From JBDKFK01 sp039798745 (GTDB taxonomy: Bacteria; Patescibacteriota; Microgenomatia; UBA1406; GWC2-37-13): a stretch of DNA of 59,659 nt. Position numbers and translations under genes: made by a program. This document shows positions 1-6,601 of this stretch, one piece after another (positions within the stretch are counted from its first letter, which is position 1; each line of letters begins with the position of its first letter). The stretch lies in assembly GCA_039798745.1 (NCBI GenBank), contig JBDKFK010000007.1, positions 1 through 59,659 of the forward strand, written 5' to 3'. The notes beneath the pieces were generated by a model, which was not told the DNA's origin, searched no databases, and saw only the letters and a program-made list of their open reading frames with translations.

Positions 1-96
1 CGGAACCGGCGAAAACCTGAAAATTCCCATAACATTCTTGTATTGACTTTGAGCAATGGAATCTTTAACATGGATTTGTTAATATTGAAATATATT

Positions 97-1755
97 ATGG
101 CAAATACTAAGTATATATTTATATCTGGAGGAGTAATTTCTGGAATAGGTAAAGGCATTACAGCTGCTTCGGTCTCTTTTCTTCTTAAACAGGCGGGGTA
201 TAAGGTTGCTCCTATAAAGTTTGAAAACTATCTCAATATTGACGCAGGAACTATTAATCCTATCGAACACGGCGATCCCTTTTTGTGCGAAGATGGAGCC
301 GAGACCGACATGGATATAGGCACATACGAAAAATTTCTGGATATGGACATGGGCAAATCTAATTTTGTTACCATGGGGCAGATATATAAAGCGGTTATAG
401 ACAGAGAACGCAGGTTTGAATATCACGGCGAAGATGTAGAAGCTATACCTCATATTACAAATGAGATAACCGATAGAATTCAGAAAGTAGTAAAAGAAAG
501 CGGGGCTGAAATAATAGTGATAGAACTGGGTGGTACAGCCGGCGAGTATCAGAATATCTTCTATTATGAAGCCTCACGCATGATGACCCTTCAGAAACCC
601 GGAGATGTAATACACGTGCATGTAAGCTATGTCCCCACCCCTGGACATCTGGGTGAACCAAAGACAAAGCCTACTCAGCTCTCAGTCCGCACACTTAACT
701 CCATGGGTATACAACCCGACTTCATTATTGCGCGTTCTGAGACATACCTTGACCAGCGTCGCAAGGATAGGTTTGCGCTGTTCTGCAATATGCATCCGGA
801 AAATATCATTTCTAATCCCGATCTCAAGAGTGTGTATGAAATACCTCTCGTGCTGCACAAACAGGAACTGGAGCAAAAAATCATGAAGAGACTCGGGTTG
901 CCGGTAAAAGAACCCAACCTTACTCAGTGGACAGAACTCGTTGATAAGATAAAATCAAAAAAAGAGAAAACTATAGAGATTGCTATTATAGGAAAGTATT
1001 TTGGTACAGGAGACTATCAGCTGCGTGACTCGTACGCTGCACTTCTTGACGCTATTGATCACGCTTCATATCAGTTTGGGGTTGATGTAAAAACCCGCTG
1101 GGTAGATGCAGAAAAGATAGAAAAGGTAGGCACTGAGCTTATCGGCGAACCCGATGGCATTATTGTACCTATTGGCTGGGGTGAACGGGGAGCAGAGGGT
1201 ATGATACAGGCTGCAAGTTATGCCCGTACCAAGAAAATTCCGTACCTCGGCCTATGTTACGGTATGCAGTTGGCGGTAGTGGCCTTTGCGAGGGATGTAT
1301 TGGGATGGAAAGATGCAAATACAGCCGAAAATAATGCTGAGAGTAAACATCCGGTAATTCATATTATTCCTGCCCAAAAAGAGCTCATGGCACGTCGTGC
1401 ATATGGCGGCACTATGAGATTGGGTGCCTGGGAGGCAAAGGTAAAAGAGGGTACAAGGGCATACGCAATCTATGACAAATATAACGGCTTTACCGATAAA
1501 TCCAAGGGTCTTACTAGCGAACGACATAGACATAGATATGAGTTTAATAATGAATATACAGATGATTTTGAGAAGAATGGCCTCATAGTAAGCGCGCGTT
1601 CAACAGCCGAAAACCTGGGTGAAATAATCGAGCTACCTGAAAAAGATCATCCATTTTACGTAGGCACGCAAGGCCATCCTGAGTACAAAAGTAGGCCCAT
1701 CAAGCCTAATCCAATATTTTCCGCCTTCATTGAGGCTTGCAAGAATCACAAATAG
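97..1755 (+). CDS. pyrG: CTP synthase (glutamine hydrolysing)
   Basis: Makes CTP from UTP using ATP and glutamine in the cytoplasm. The 552-residue product has an amidoligase N-terminal half that begins with the P-loop-like stretch ISGGVISGIGKG (commonly GGVVSSLGKG). It continues with HGDPFLCEDGAETDMDIGTYE, the substrate and Mg-binding region. The C-terminal half is a class I glutamine amidotransferase with the nucleophile in GLCYGMQ (Cys about 387) and the His/Glu pair in GHPEYKSRP. I placed the start at ATG 97 because the family begins a few residues before KYIF; an upstream in-frame ATG at 43 would add 18 unusual residues. Several near-invariant positions differ from well-studied bacterial enzymes (KFENYLNIDAGT in place of KLDPYLNVDPGT), which suggests a deep lineage. 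Bases 1-96 hold only the upstream region, with a possible TTGACT at about 43. Confidence 0.95.
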   Translation: MANTKYIFISGGVISGIGKGITAASVSFLLKQAGYKVAPIKFENYLNIDAGTINPIEHGDPFLCEDGAETDMDIGTYEKFLDMDMGKSNFVTMGQIYKAVIDRERRFEYHGEDVEAIPHITNEITDRIQKVVKESGAEIIVIELGGTAGEYQNIFYYEASRMMTLQKPGDVIHVHVSYVPTPGHLGEPKTKPTQLSVRTLNSMGIQPDFIIARSETYLDQRRKDRFALFCNMHPENIISNPDLKSVYEIPLVLHKQELEQKIMKRLGLPVKEPNLTQWTELVDKIKSKKEKTIEIAIIGKYFGTGDYQLRDSYAALLDAIDHASYQFGVDVKTRWVDAEKIEKVGTELIGEPDGIIVPIGWGERGAEGMIQAASYARTKKIPYLGLCYGMQLAVVAFARDVLGWKDANTAENNAESKHPVIHIIPAQKELMARRAYGGTMRLGAWEAKVKEGTRAYAIYDKYNGFTDKSKGLTSERHRHRYEFNNEYTDDFEKNGLIVSARSTAENLGEIIELPEKDHPFYVGTQGHPEYKSRPIKPNPIFSAFIEACKNHK

Positions 1756-1771
1756 ATGATACAATAATCAC

Positions 1772-1861
1772 TGTCATCCCGAATTTATTTCGGGATCTAG
1801 ATGCCGAAATCCCGATTTCATCGTGGATGCACGGCGAAGTCGGCACAAGTTCGGCATGACA
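1772..1861. repeat. Short inverted-repeat element between pyrG and rplS
   Basis: Ends are TGTCATCCCGAA and TTCGGCATGACA, inverted repeats with one mismatch. An inner hairpin (CCCGAA TTTA TTCGGG) and a second CCGAAATCCCGATTTC segment lie inside. It fills the gap between pyrG and rplS and ends 10 nt before the rplS start. Such TGTCAT...ATGACA palindromes are common dispersed non-coding repeats in bacterial genomes. It may also act as a terminator for pyrG. Confidence 0.6.
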
Positions 1862-1871
1862 AAAGATATAT

Positions 1872-2219
1872 ATGGCTAACAAAATAACATTCAAAGAACA
1901 ATCATTCTGTATCGGAGATACCATAACCATCGACTACAAAATTAAAGAAGGTGCCAAGGAGCGTATTCAGGCGTTCAAAGGTATTCTTATGAAAGTAAAG
2001 GGCGATGGAGAGAATACACGTATGATCACCGTACGTAAGGTATCAAATACCGGTATAGGCATTGAAAGAATAATTCCTCTTATGTCACCGTTTATTGCTG
2101 ATATGAGACTGGAAAAGAAAGCCAACTATCACAAATCAAAGCTCAACTTCATTCGAGATCTTTCAGGACAGCAACTGAGACGCAAACTGTATCGACAGGA
2201 TAAAAACAGAGCAAAATAA
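1872..2219 (+). CDS. rplS: 50S ribosomal protein L19
   Basis: Ribosomal protein at the 30S-50S interface. The 115-residue product is the normal length for L19 and shows the family core: a start like FKEQSFCIGDTITIDYKIKEG, the segment ERIQAFKGILMKVKG, then TVRKVSNTGIGIERIIPLMSP and a basic C-terminal helix with KLNFIRDLSG. The ATG at 1872 matches the family start. It has no obvious Shine-Dalgarno site and comes directly after the short repeat. yraN follows 3 nt downstream, so the two are probably co-transcribed. Confidence 0.95.
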   Translation: MANKITFKEQSFCIGDTITIDYKIKEGAKERIQAFKGILMKVKGDGENTRMITVRKVSNTGIGIERIIPLMSPFIADMRLEKKANYHKSKLNFIRDLSGQQLRRKLYRQDKNRAK

Positions 2220-2222
2220 CCT

Positions 2223-2594
2223 ATGGTCAACCCTAACCCGGTTGGCATGCATGGAGAACGGCTCGCACGAGAATATCTCACTCACAACGGTTACTCGATT
2301 GTTGCTTCAAACTACTCCACACGCTTCGGCGAAATTGATATTATCGCAGCAAGAGCTCACTCACTTATATTTATTGAAGTAAAAACCCGCACCAGTACCG
2401 AGAAAGGATACCCCTATGAGGCCGTGCGTGCCGGCAAGATGAGACGGATGGTGAGGGCCATTCATATGTTTCTGGCAACTCATTCATATAACACCTATAC
2501 CATGCGCGCGTGGGTTATCTCTATTATCCTTAAGCATGATCTCAGTCCCGTGTCTTTTACTATATATGATGATGTGCCATTAAAGGTGTCATAA
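2223..2594 (+). CDS. YraN/UPF0102 family endonuclease-like protein
   Basis: 123 residues of the UPF0102 (YraN) family, with a restriction-endonuclease-like fold. The motif string is intact: GMHGERLAREYLTHNGY, then RFGEIDIIA (the Asp of the PD-(D/E)XK core), then LIFIEVKTR (E-x-K), then a basic KMRRMVRA segment. Members are predicted DNA-binding nucleases of unsettled biological role. The gene starts 3 nt after rplS, a linkage common in bacteria, and has no Shine-Dalgarno site. The C-terminus is slightly longer than the minimal domain. Confidence 0.85.
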   Translation: MVNPNPVGMHGERLAREYLTHNGYSIVASNYSTRFGEIDIIAARAHSLIFIEVKTRTSTEKGYPYEAVRAGKMRRMVRAIHMFLATHSYNTYTMRAWVISIILKHDLSPVSFTIYDDVPLKVS

Positions 2595-2697
2595 CGATCT
2601 TTTCCTGATATAATTCATACGGGATTCTTACACGCTATTGTTAAAATCTGAATTACCCGTTATCCTGTAAATATAGTTATCAGTTTTACATATTACT

Positions 2698-3390
2698 ATG
2701 ATAGAAGTCGTAAATGGCATACTTCTGCAATTTTTTCAGAGACTCGTCGGGTATCTGCCAAGTTTTTTTGGCGGACTTATAATTTTTCTGATTGGTCTTA
2801 TCCTTGCTAGCCTGTTTAAAAGACTGCTGCTTTCGGTTTTTTCATTTTTCAAACTCTCCAGCATTCTTCAGAAGATGAGACTCATGAATAAGAATGAGGT
2901 AAACGTATGGGAAGAGGTACTCGCCGAAGTTCTGAGATGGACTGTGGTTGTATTATTTCTTATACCGGCACTGGAAGTATGGGGTCTCTCAAGAGCTACC
3001 GCGGTATTAAACCAGTTTCTCTTTTATCTCCCGAACGTAATTATTGCCGTGATTATTGGCTTTGTAGGTCTTATTGCTTCTAACCTTGTATCTGATATCG
3101 TAAAGCAGAGCATAAACAGTATAGGCTCTGCGTCCGCGCAGACTCTTGCGTTATTTTCTAAATGGGTAATAGTATTCTTTACTATCCTCATCGTAATGAA
3201 TCAGCTGGGTGTAGCCCAAGATCTTATCCGTATTCTTTTCACCGGAATAATCGCTATGATAGCGCTTGCCGGAGGATTGGCGTTTGGTCTAGGCGGTAAA
3301 GAGACCGCAAAAGCGACTCTTGAGGAAGTAGTAAAACGTTTTCAGACTGAGCAGTCAAAAGTAAAAGAAACACCCAAAAACAGTAAATAA
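2698..3390 (+). CDS. Membrane protein with conserved TM-helix repeats (MscS-like TM family)
   Basis: 230 residues with about five hydrophobic helices: around residues 18-42, 78-98, 110-130, 150-170 and 180-200. The end of the last helix carries the glycine-rich string AGGLAFGLGGKETA, which is typical of the conserved TM-helix (CmpX-like, PF05552) family and resembles the pore helix of small-conductance mechanosensitive channels. A charged cytoplasmic tail follows. The soluble beta domain of true MscS is absent. A role as a mechanosensitive or ion-conducting membrane protein is inferred only from family. The 103-nt upstream gap contains TGATATAAT at about 2604 and an A+T-rich stretch just before ATG. 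Confidence 0.75.
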   Translation: MIEVVNGILLQFFQRLVGYLPSFFGGLIIFLIGLILASLFKRLLLSVFSFFKLSSILQKMRLMNKNEVNVWEEVLAEVLRWTVVVLFLIPALEVWGLSRATAVLNQFLFYLPNVIIAVIIGFVGLIASNLVSDIVKQSINSIGSASAQTLALFSKWVIVFFTILIVMNQLGVAQDLIRILFTGIIAMIALAGGLAFGLGGKETAKATLEEVVKRFQTEQSKVKETPKNSK

Positions 3391-3402
3391 TTGGTTACTA
3401 AG

Positions 3403-3433
3403 CGTAGGGGGCAGGATATTCCTGCCCCCTACG
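3403..3433. terminator. Bidirectional hairpin terminator
   Basis: Perfect 14-bp inverted repeat (CGTAGGGGGCAGGA / TCCTGCCCCCTACG) with a 3-nt loop, placed between two convergent genes that end at 3390 and 3448. There is no long T-run, so termination is inferred from position and stability. Confidence 0.75.
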
Positions 3434-3447
3434 TTGATCACCCGGCG

Positions 3448-3996
3448 CTATCTAAAGCGACGGACAATCCGGGTTATGGCCGAGTTCAGAGCGAAATAGA
3501 CCATATACCCCCACATGGTTGCCCCAACGCAGAATACGTAGTTGAGATACCCGGTAGGCATCTTCTCCGCATTAGCCATCAAGGCAAACACGACTCCAAA
3601 CAACAGCGTCCCCTTATAGGCTCCACGGGCAAAGTCAATGCCCTTCAGGAAACGCATGCAGTGAGTGGACCACACACCAGCAGCCGTGGTCGCGATCAGT
3701 AGCCAGCTGCGCGACTCGAACGATGGCGGGAGTGTGGTGGCATAGAGGAAGAGCCCCATTGTGACCACTCCAAGAGCGGTAATAATGAGCCCCATAACCG
3801 TCATCATGTTGTTGGAAAAGCCTTCCGGATGCTGACTGGCATGGGTGGACGGTGCGAGTGGGCCGACAGCAGTGAGCGGCTGGGCTAGCAAGGTTGTCGG
3901 TCCATCGGCTACTCCTACTGACACATTAAGCGGTTTTCCGCATTCTGTGCAGAACGCAGCAGCCGGCGTCTCTTGGCCACAGATTGGACAGCGCAT
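3448..3996 (-). CDS. Zinc-ribbon membrane protein
   Basis: 182 residues. The N-terminus is a zinc ribbon, MRCPICGQ...FCTECGKPL (CxxC at about 3-6, CxxC at about 16-19). A low-complexity linker leads to four hydrophobic helices near residues 65-85, 97-113, 125-142 and 150-170, and then a basic tail. The zinc ribbon and the following NVSVGV...TTLLAQPL segment resemble the middle of the protein at 42799-43689 (CGKPVGGNVGV...LVMPQAL). Translation starts behind AAAGGAG, 7 nt before ATG, after a leader of about 100 nt. It therefore belongs to the G+C-rich, Shine-Dalgarno-using class of genes in this window. Function unknown. Confidence 0.7.
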   Translation of the reverse strand: MRCPICGQETPAAAFCTECGKPLNVSVGVADGPTTLLAQPLTAVGPLAPSTHASQHPEGFSNNMMTVMGLIITALGVVTMGLFLYATTLPPSFESRSWLLIATTAAGVWSTHCMRFLKGIDFARGAYKGTLLFGVVFALMANAEKMPTGYLNYVFCVGATMWGYMVYFALNSAITRIVRRFR

Positions 3997-4110
3997 AGGC
4001 GTCTCCTTTCAAAACTATACCGACGATATGTGTGAATGTGCCGTATCGGCGGCCCATTCGCAAAACAATGGAGAGCTCCGATAAGCAAAGACTGAGAAGC
4101 CTATAGTATA
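3997..4110 (-). promoter_or_regulatory. Promoter and leader of the zinc-ribbon membrane gene
   Basis: On the minus strand, TATACT (4105-4110) in the context CTATACTATAGGC is followed by a leader of about 100 nt ending in GAAAGGAGACGCCT before ATG. The sequence TATACTATAGG is shared with leaders at 33860, 39403 and 42171. The leader includes an imperfect stem formed by CGATACGG and the later CGTCGGTAT region. Confidence 0.6.
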
Positions 4111-4145
4111 GCACACCGTGTAGGTATTCTCAATATTTACTGCCG

Positions 4146-5795
4146 CTAATTCGCTAGTAATATAGGTACTCTTTTGATACAATAAGTCCTTATACCGAAT
4201 CGTTCGGCCCCATCGTCTAGAGGCCTAGGACGCTGGGCTTTCATCCCAGCAACACGGGTTCGAATCCCGTTGGGGTCACCTAACGCAAAATCAAGCCGGT
4301 CGGCATCACGAACGGCTTGAAATACAGGGCTAATCTGGTGGTTCAACCTCCCAGAATTGTCCCATGTCAGTCCAGAGGTGAAGGTTGAACCGAGAAGCAC
4401 TTTTATCTGATCTATATTTGAATTCTTATATAGATTTCCTAAGTCACTAAGATTTCCCTTCATAAATGCAATGATTTTATCGATATCGTAATTCTCAAGT
4501 AATGTATCACTTTTAGCAAGGTACGCTGTCGTCATTTTTTCCTCTATAATCGCGCTTTGTTCTTTGAAGATATCATCAGAATAGATGCCTCTCAAGTTCT
4601 TTTCTATGAGAGATTGTCGAAGCTCAGTTAACCTCTTAATCTCAGCATCAGCCTGACTTTGGGTATTCTTTTGACGAGTAATTCGTTTTGCATAGCATTT
4701 ATACATATAGTAGGTAAACAGTTCTATACATTGATCTGTAGGTGATATACTCTTGAGAAGCTCCATCATTTTATTTTCCAGCACATCAACGCGTGTAGAG
4801 CTGCCTGAACATCTTCTGGAGCAGCGATAGTACGCATATTTTGCACTTCTTCCTTTAGTCCACCCTCCCGTTAACCCAATATCGCATGCGGCACACTTAA
4901 CGATGCGTCTTAACGGCATTGTAGGGTTATCTCTCGTATGTTTAGCGATCTTTCCAAAGTTAAGGTTTCTTCCATCTAAAATAGCTTGCACTTTATAAAA
5001 TAGTTCTGCGGTTACCATTGGTGCGTGCTGCCCCTTTACTTCTTCGGGATATCGCTGCGAACTTATGATGCCCATGTAAAATTTCATTCTAAAGATTCGA
5101 TCAAGCGTATTTGCCGTAAAAAGATAAGATTGAGTTCCTACTTTGCTTCGTAAATCCCAGCCATTCATTACCTTTGTCATCTCTATAAGACTTTTCGTAC
5201 CCGTTGCCATAAGTTCCCAAGCTTCTTTCATTTTGTCAAAGCCTTCCGGATCTTTAGTGACAATTCCTGCTTTCATAAGGTATCCGGCAGGTGGCCTGCC
5301 GTTAAAGAGGCCGGACAGAAAACGTGCTCTCATACCGTTTCTGGTTCGTTCGCTTCGCACATCATTATCAAGCTGAGCAAAACCGGCAAGCATTGTCTCA
5401 ACTAATTTTTCTGTAGGACTGTTTCCGGTCGGTTCCGTAGCGGAAATCAGTGTAATATCGCACTCGGTAAGTTTCTTACGAATAGCTAGATAGTCGGCAG
5501 TCTGACGTGATATTCTATCGAGCCGATAGATAAATACCGCCCCGGTTGTCCTCTTATTTCTGTGACAGTATTCAAGCATTTGAAGCAATGTAGGACGACC
5601 TAATATAGTTTTAGCAGAACGACCTTCTTCTCGGAATATTTCAGTTATAGTATATCCCCGGCGTATGGCTTCTCTTTTACAGATGTCTTCTTGTGTATCT
5701 AGCGAAAAATTATCAACTTGCTCTTCTGTCGAAACCCGTAAGTACAGTACCGCGTTCTTTGACTCAGGCACCGAGTCATCTCTTATTTGTGTCAT
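4146..5795 (-). CDS. Large serine recombinase (element integrase)
   Basis: 549 residues. An N-terminal resolvase domain has the catalytic serine at about residue 22 in YLRVSTEEQ and the YRLDRISR and FAQLDNDVRSERTR motifs. A Recombinase domain follows, then a zinc ribbon (VKCAACDIGLTGG ... YYRCSRRC) and a coiled-coil near residues 370-440. This is the usual order for site-specific integrases. The start ATG overlaps the stop of the upstream gene (ATGA, 5792-5795). Residues from about 506 (GDPNGIRTRV...) are encoded by the att core and then antisense to tRNA-Glu, ending at 4146 in host DNA. This tail exists only in the integrated state. In the predicted circle the frame continues from the core through 33725-33583 and gives a 557-residue form. 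Transcription runs antisense into tRNA-Glu. Confidence 0.93.
   Translation of the reverse strand: MTQIRDDSVPESKNAVLYLRVSTEEQVDNFSLDTQEDICKREAIRRGYTITEIFREEGRSAKTILGRPTLLQMLEYCHRNKRTTGAVFIYRLDRISRQTADYLAIRKKLTECDITLISATEPTGNSPTEKLVETMLAGFAQLDNDVRSERTRNGMRARFLSGLFNGRPPAGYLMKAGIVTKDPEGFDKMKEAWELMATGTKSLIEMTKVMNGWDLRSKVGTQSYLFTANTLDRIFRMKFYMGIISSQRYPEEVKGQHAPMVTAELFYKVQAILDGRNLNFGKIAKHTRDNPTMPLRRIVKCAACDIGLTGGWTKGRSAKYAYYRCSRRCSGSSTRVDVLENKMMELLKSISPTDQCIELFTYYMYKCYAKRITRQKNTQSQADAEIKRLTELRQSLIEKNLRGIYSDDIFKEQSAIIEEKMTTAYLAKSDTLLENYDIDKIIAFMKGNLSDLGNLYKNSNIDQIKVLLGSTFTSGLTWDNSGRLNHQISPVFQAVRDADRLDFALGDPNGIRTRVAGMKAQRPRPLDDGAERFGIRTYCIKRVPILLAN
4206..4278 (+). tRNA. tRNA-Glu (anticodon UUC)
   Basis: Full cloverleaf. 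Acceptor arms GGCCCCA / TGGGGTC, a D-arm with GTCTAGAGGCCTAGGAC, and anticodon stem CTGGG / CCCAG around loop CTTTCAT with anticodon TTC. The T-arm is ACGGG TTCGAAT CCCGT and the discriminator is A. CCA is not encoded (the next bases are CCT). A TGATACAAT -10 sits about 25 nt upstream at 4174. The 3' end is the attachment site of the mobile element to the right. The recombinase frame reads through this gene on the opposite strand. Confidence 0.95.
4268..4279. other. Left attachment core (attL) at the tRNA-Glu 3' end
   Basis: CGTTGGGGTCAC, identical to 33726-33737; the flanking bases differ on both sides. Joining 33725-33737 to 4280-4286 rebuilds an attP with dyad arms GCGTT and AACGC around a central, non-palindromic TC (4276-4277). 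That layout is expected for a serine integrase site. The core lies within recombinase codons 506-510. Confidence 0.82.
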
Positions 5796-6118
5796 AATTG
5801 TTTTGAACTTAATAACTCATGTAACGTTTGACCTTTAAATATCTGTCGTTCGTATTCGTCAAGCCATGACTGAACTAGGTATTGGACTTTAGTCATCAAA
5901 TCTTTTATCTGTTCGGATGTGAATTCTTTCTCTTTTTCGCCTAATATTTGTTTTACCTTGAGTAGTTCTTTATCTTCGGCTCTGTTTTCAGGATATAGCG
6001 TGTGAAGTAGGTTGTCTAAAGAGTGTCTTTCCATATTAAAGTTATTTGCAGAAGGCTTTGGTCCTTCAGACATATTCAAATCTGCGTTAAGGAGTGGTAA
6101 AATCTTATTAGGTTCCAT
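5792..6118 (-). CDS. Small helical protein upstream of the recombinase
   Basis: 108 residues, charged, no cysteines, no recognised domain. The C-terminal two thirds look alpha-helical, with heptad-like Leu spacing around residues 50-100. It is the first gene of the recombinase operon and overlaps the recombinase start by 4 nt, so the two are translationally coupled. Position and size would fit a recombination directionality factor or a recombinase accessory protein, but nothing in the sequence proves that. The promoter and operators at 6137-6182 lie just upstream. Confidence 0.75.
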   Translation of the reverse strand: MEPNKILPLLNADLNMSEGPKPSANNFNMERHSLDNLLHTLYPENRAEDKELLKVKQILGEKEKEFTSEQIKDLMTKVQYLVQSWLDEYERQIFKGQTLHELLSSKQL

Positions 6119-6136
6119 AATCTTAAAGAAATACTC

Positions 6137-6182
6137 TATCTCTGATAGAGATAGTATATATCTCTGTCAGGGATAATGTCAA
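6137..6182 (-). promoter_or_regulatory. Recombinase-operon promoter with two operators
   Basis: On the minus strand, TTGACA (6177-6182) and TATACT (6153-6158) are 18 bp apart. Two 17-bp dyads are present: TATCTCTG-A-TAGAGATA at 6137-6153 and TATCTCTG-T-CAGGGATA at 6159-6175. Each departs from perfect symmetry at one position. The second dyad fills the -35/-10 spacer and the first abuts the -10 on its downstream side. Their centres are 22 bp apart, about two helical turns. This is a textbook repressor layout, and the XRE protein encoded divergently at 6249 is the likely ligand. Confidence 0.85.
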
Positions 6183-6248
6183 GGGTGATTTGCCCGATAA
6201 AGAGCCCTATAATATTTTGCTCGCAATTATGATATACTATAGATCAAT

Positions 6249-6482
6249 ATGAACAGGTTAACCGACCAGAAATCCCGAGTTGAATTTGGCGAAAAACTCA
6301 AACAAGCTCGTGAAAAGAAAGATATGAGTCAGGCACAAGTTGCGCTCTTAGTCCAAATACACTCCAACTATTACGCCCGTATTGAACGCGGTGATGCGAA
6401 CCCTTCATTGGATATACTGCTTAAAATTGCGAAGGCTTTAGGTATACAAGCATCAAAAACGCTTATGTCACATGAGAGTTGA
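6249..6482 (+). CDS. XRE-family (Cro/CI-type) transcriptional regulator
   Basis: 77 residues that are nearly all one helix-turn-helix domain: FGEKLKQAREKKDMSQAQVALL, HSNYYARIERGDANPSLDILLKIAKALGI. It lacks the C-terminal dimerisation or protease domain of phage CI. Start ATG 6249 is about 10 nt after TATACT (6233-6238, in TGATATACTATAG), so the mRNA is probably leaderless. It is divergent from the recombinase operon, with two matching operators between them. The likely role is to hold the recombinase operon off in the integrated state, and possibly to control itself. Confidence 0.88.
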   Translation: MNRLTDQKSRVEFGEKLKQAREKKDMSQAQVALLVQIHSNYYARIERGDANPSLDILLKIAKALGIQASKTLMSHES

Positions 6483-6601
6483 GCGTTTCCCATAAAAGTA
6501 GCCAAGTGTAATATATCTTAATCTAAGGCTTCATAAGAAATACTCTAAGTCTTTCTTTTCCACGTCATTATTGCTATAATTCGTAAAATTAGCCTATCGT
6601 T

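Noticed and set aside
3391..3702. 103-codon plus-strand frame
   Set aside because: It begins at the preceding stop, covers the terminator hairpin and is antisense to the zinc-ribbon membrane gene.
4146..4278. C-terminal tail GDPNGIRTRV... as a conserved protein domain
   Set aside because: It is tRNA-Glu read in antisense. Similar tails occur in databases wherever recombinases run into tRNA-Glu, so the similarity reflects the tRNA and not protein function.
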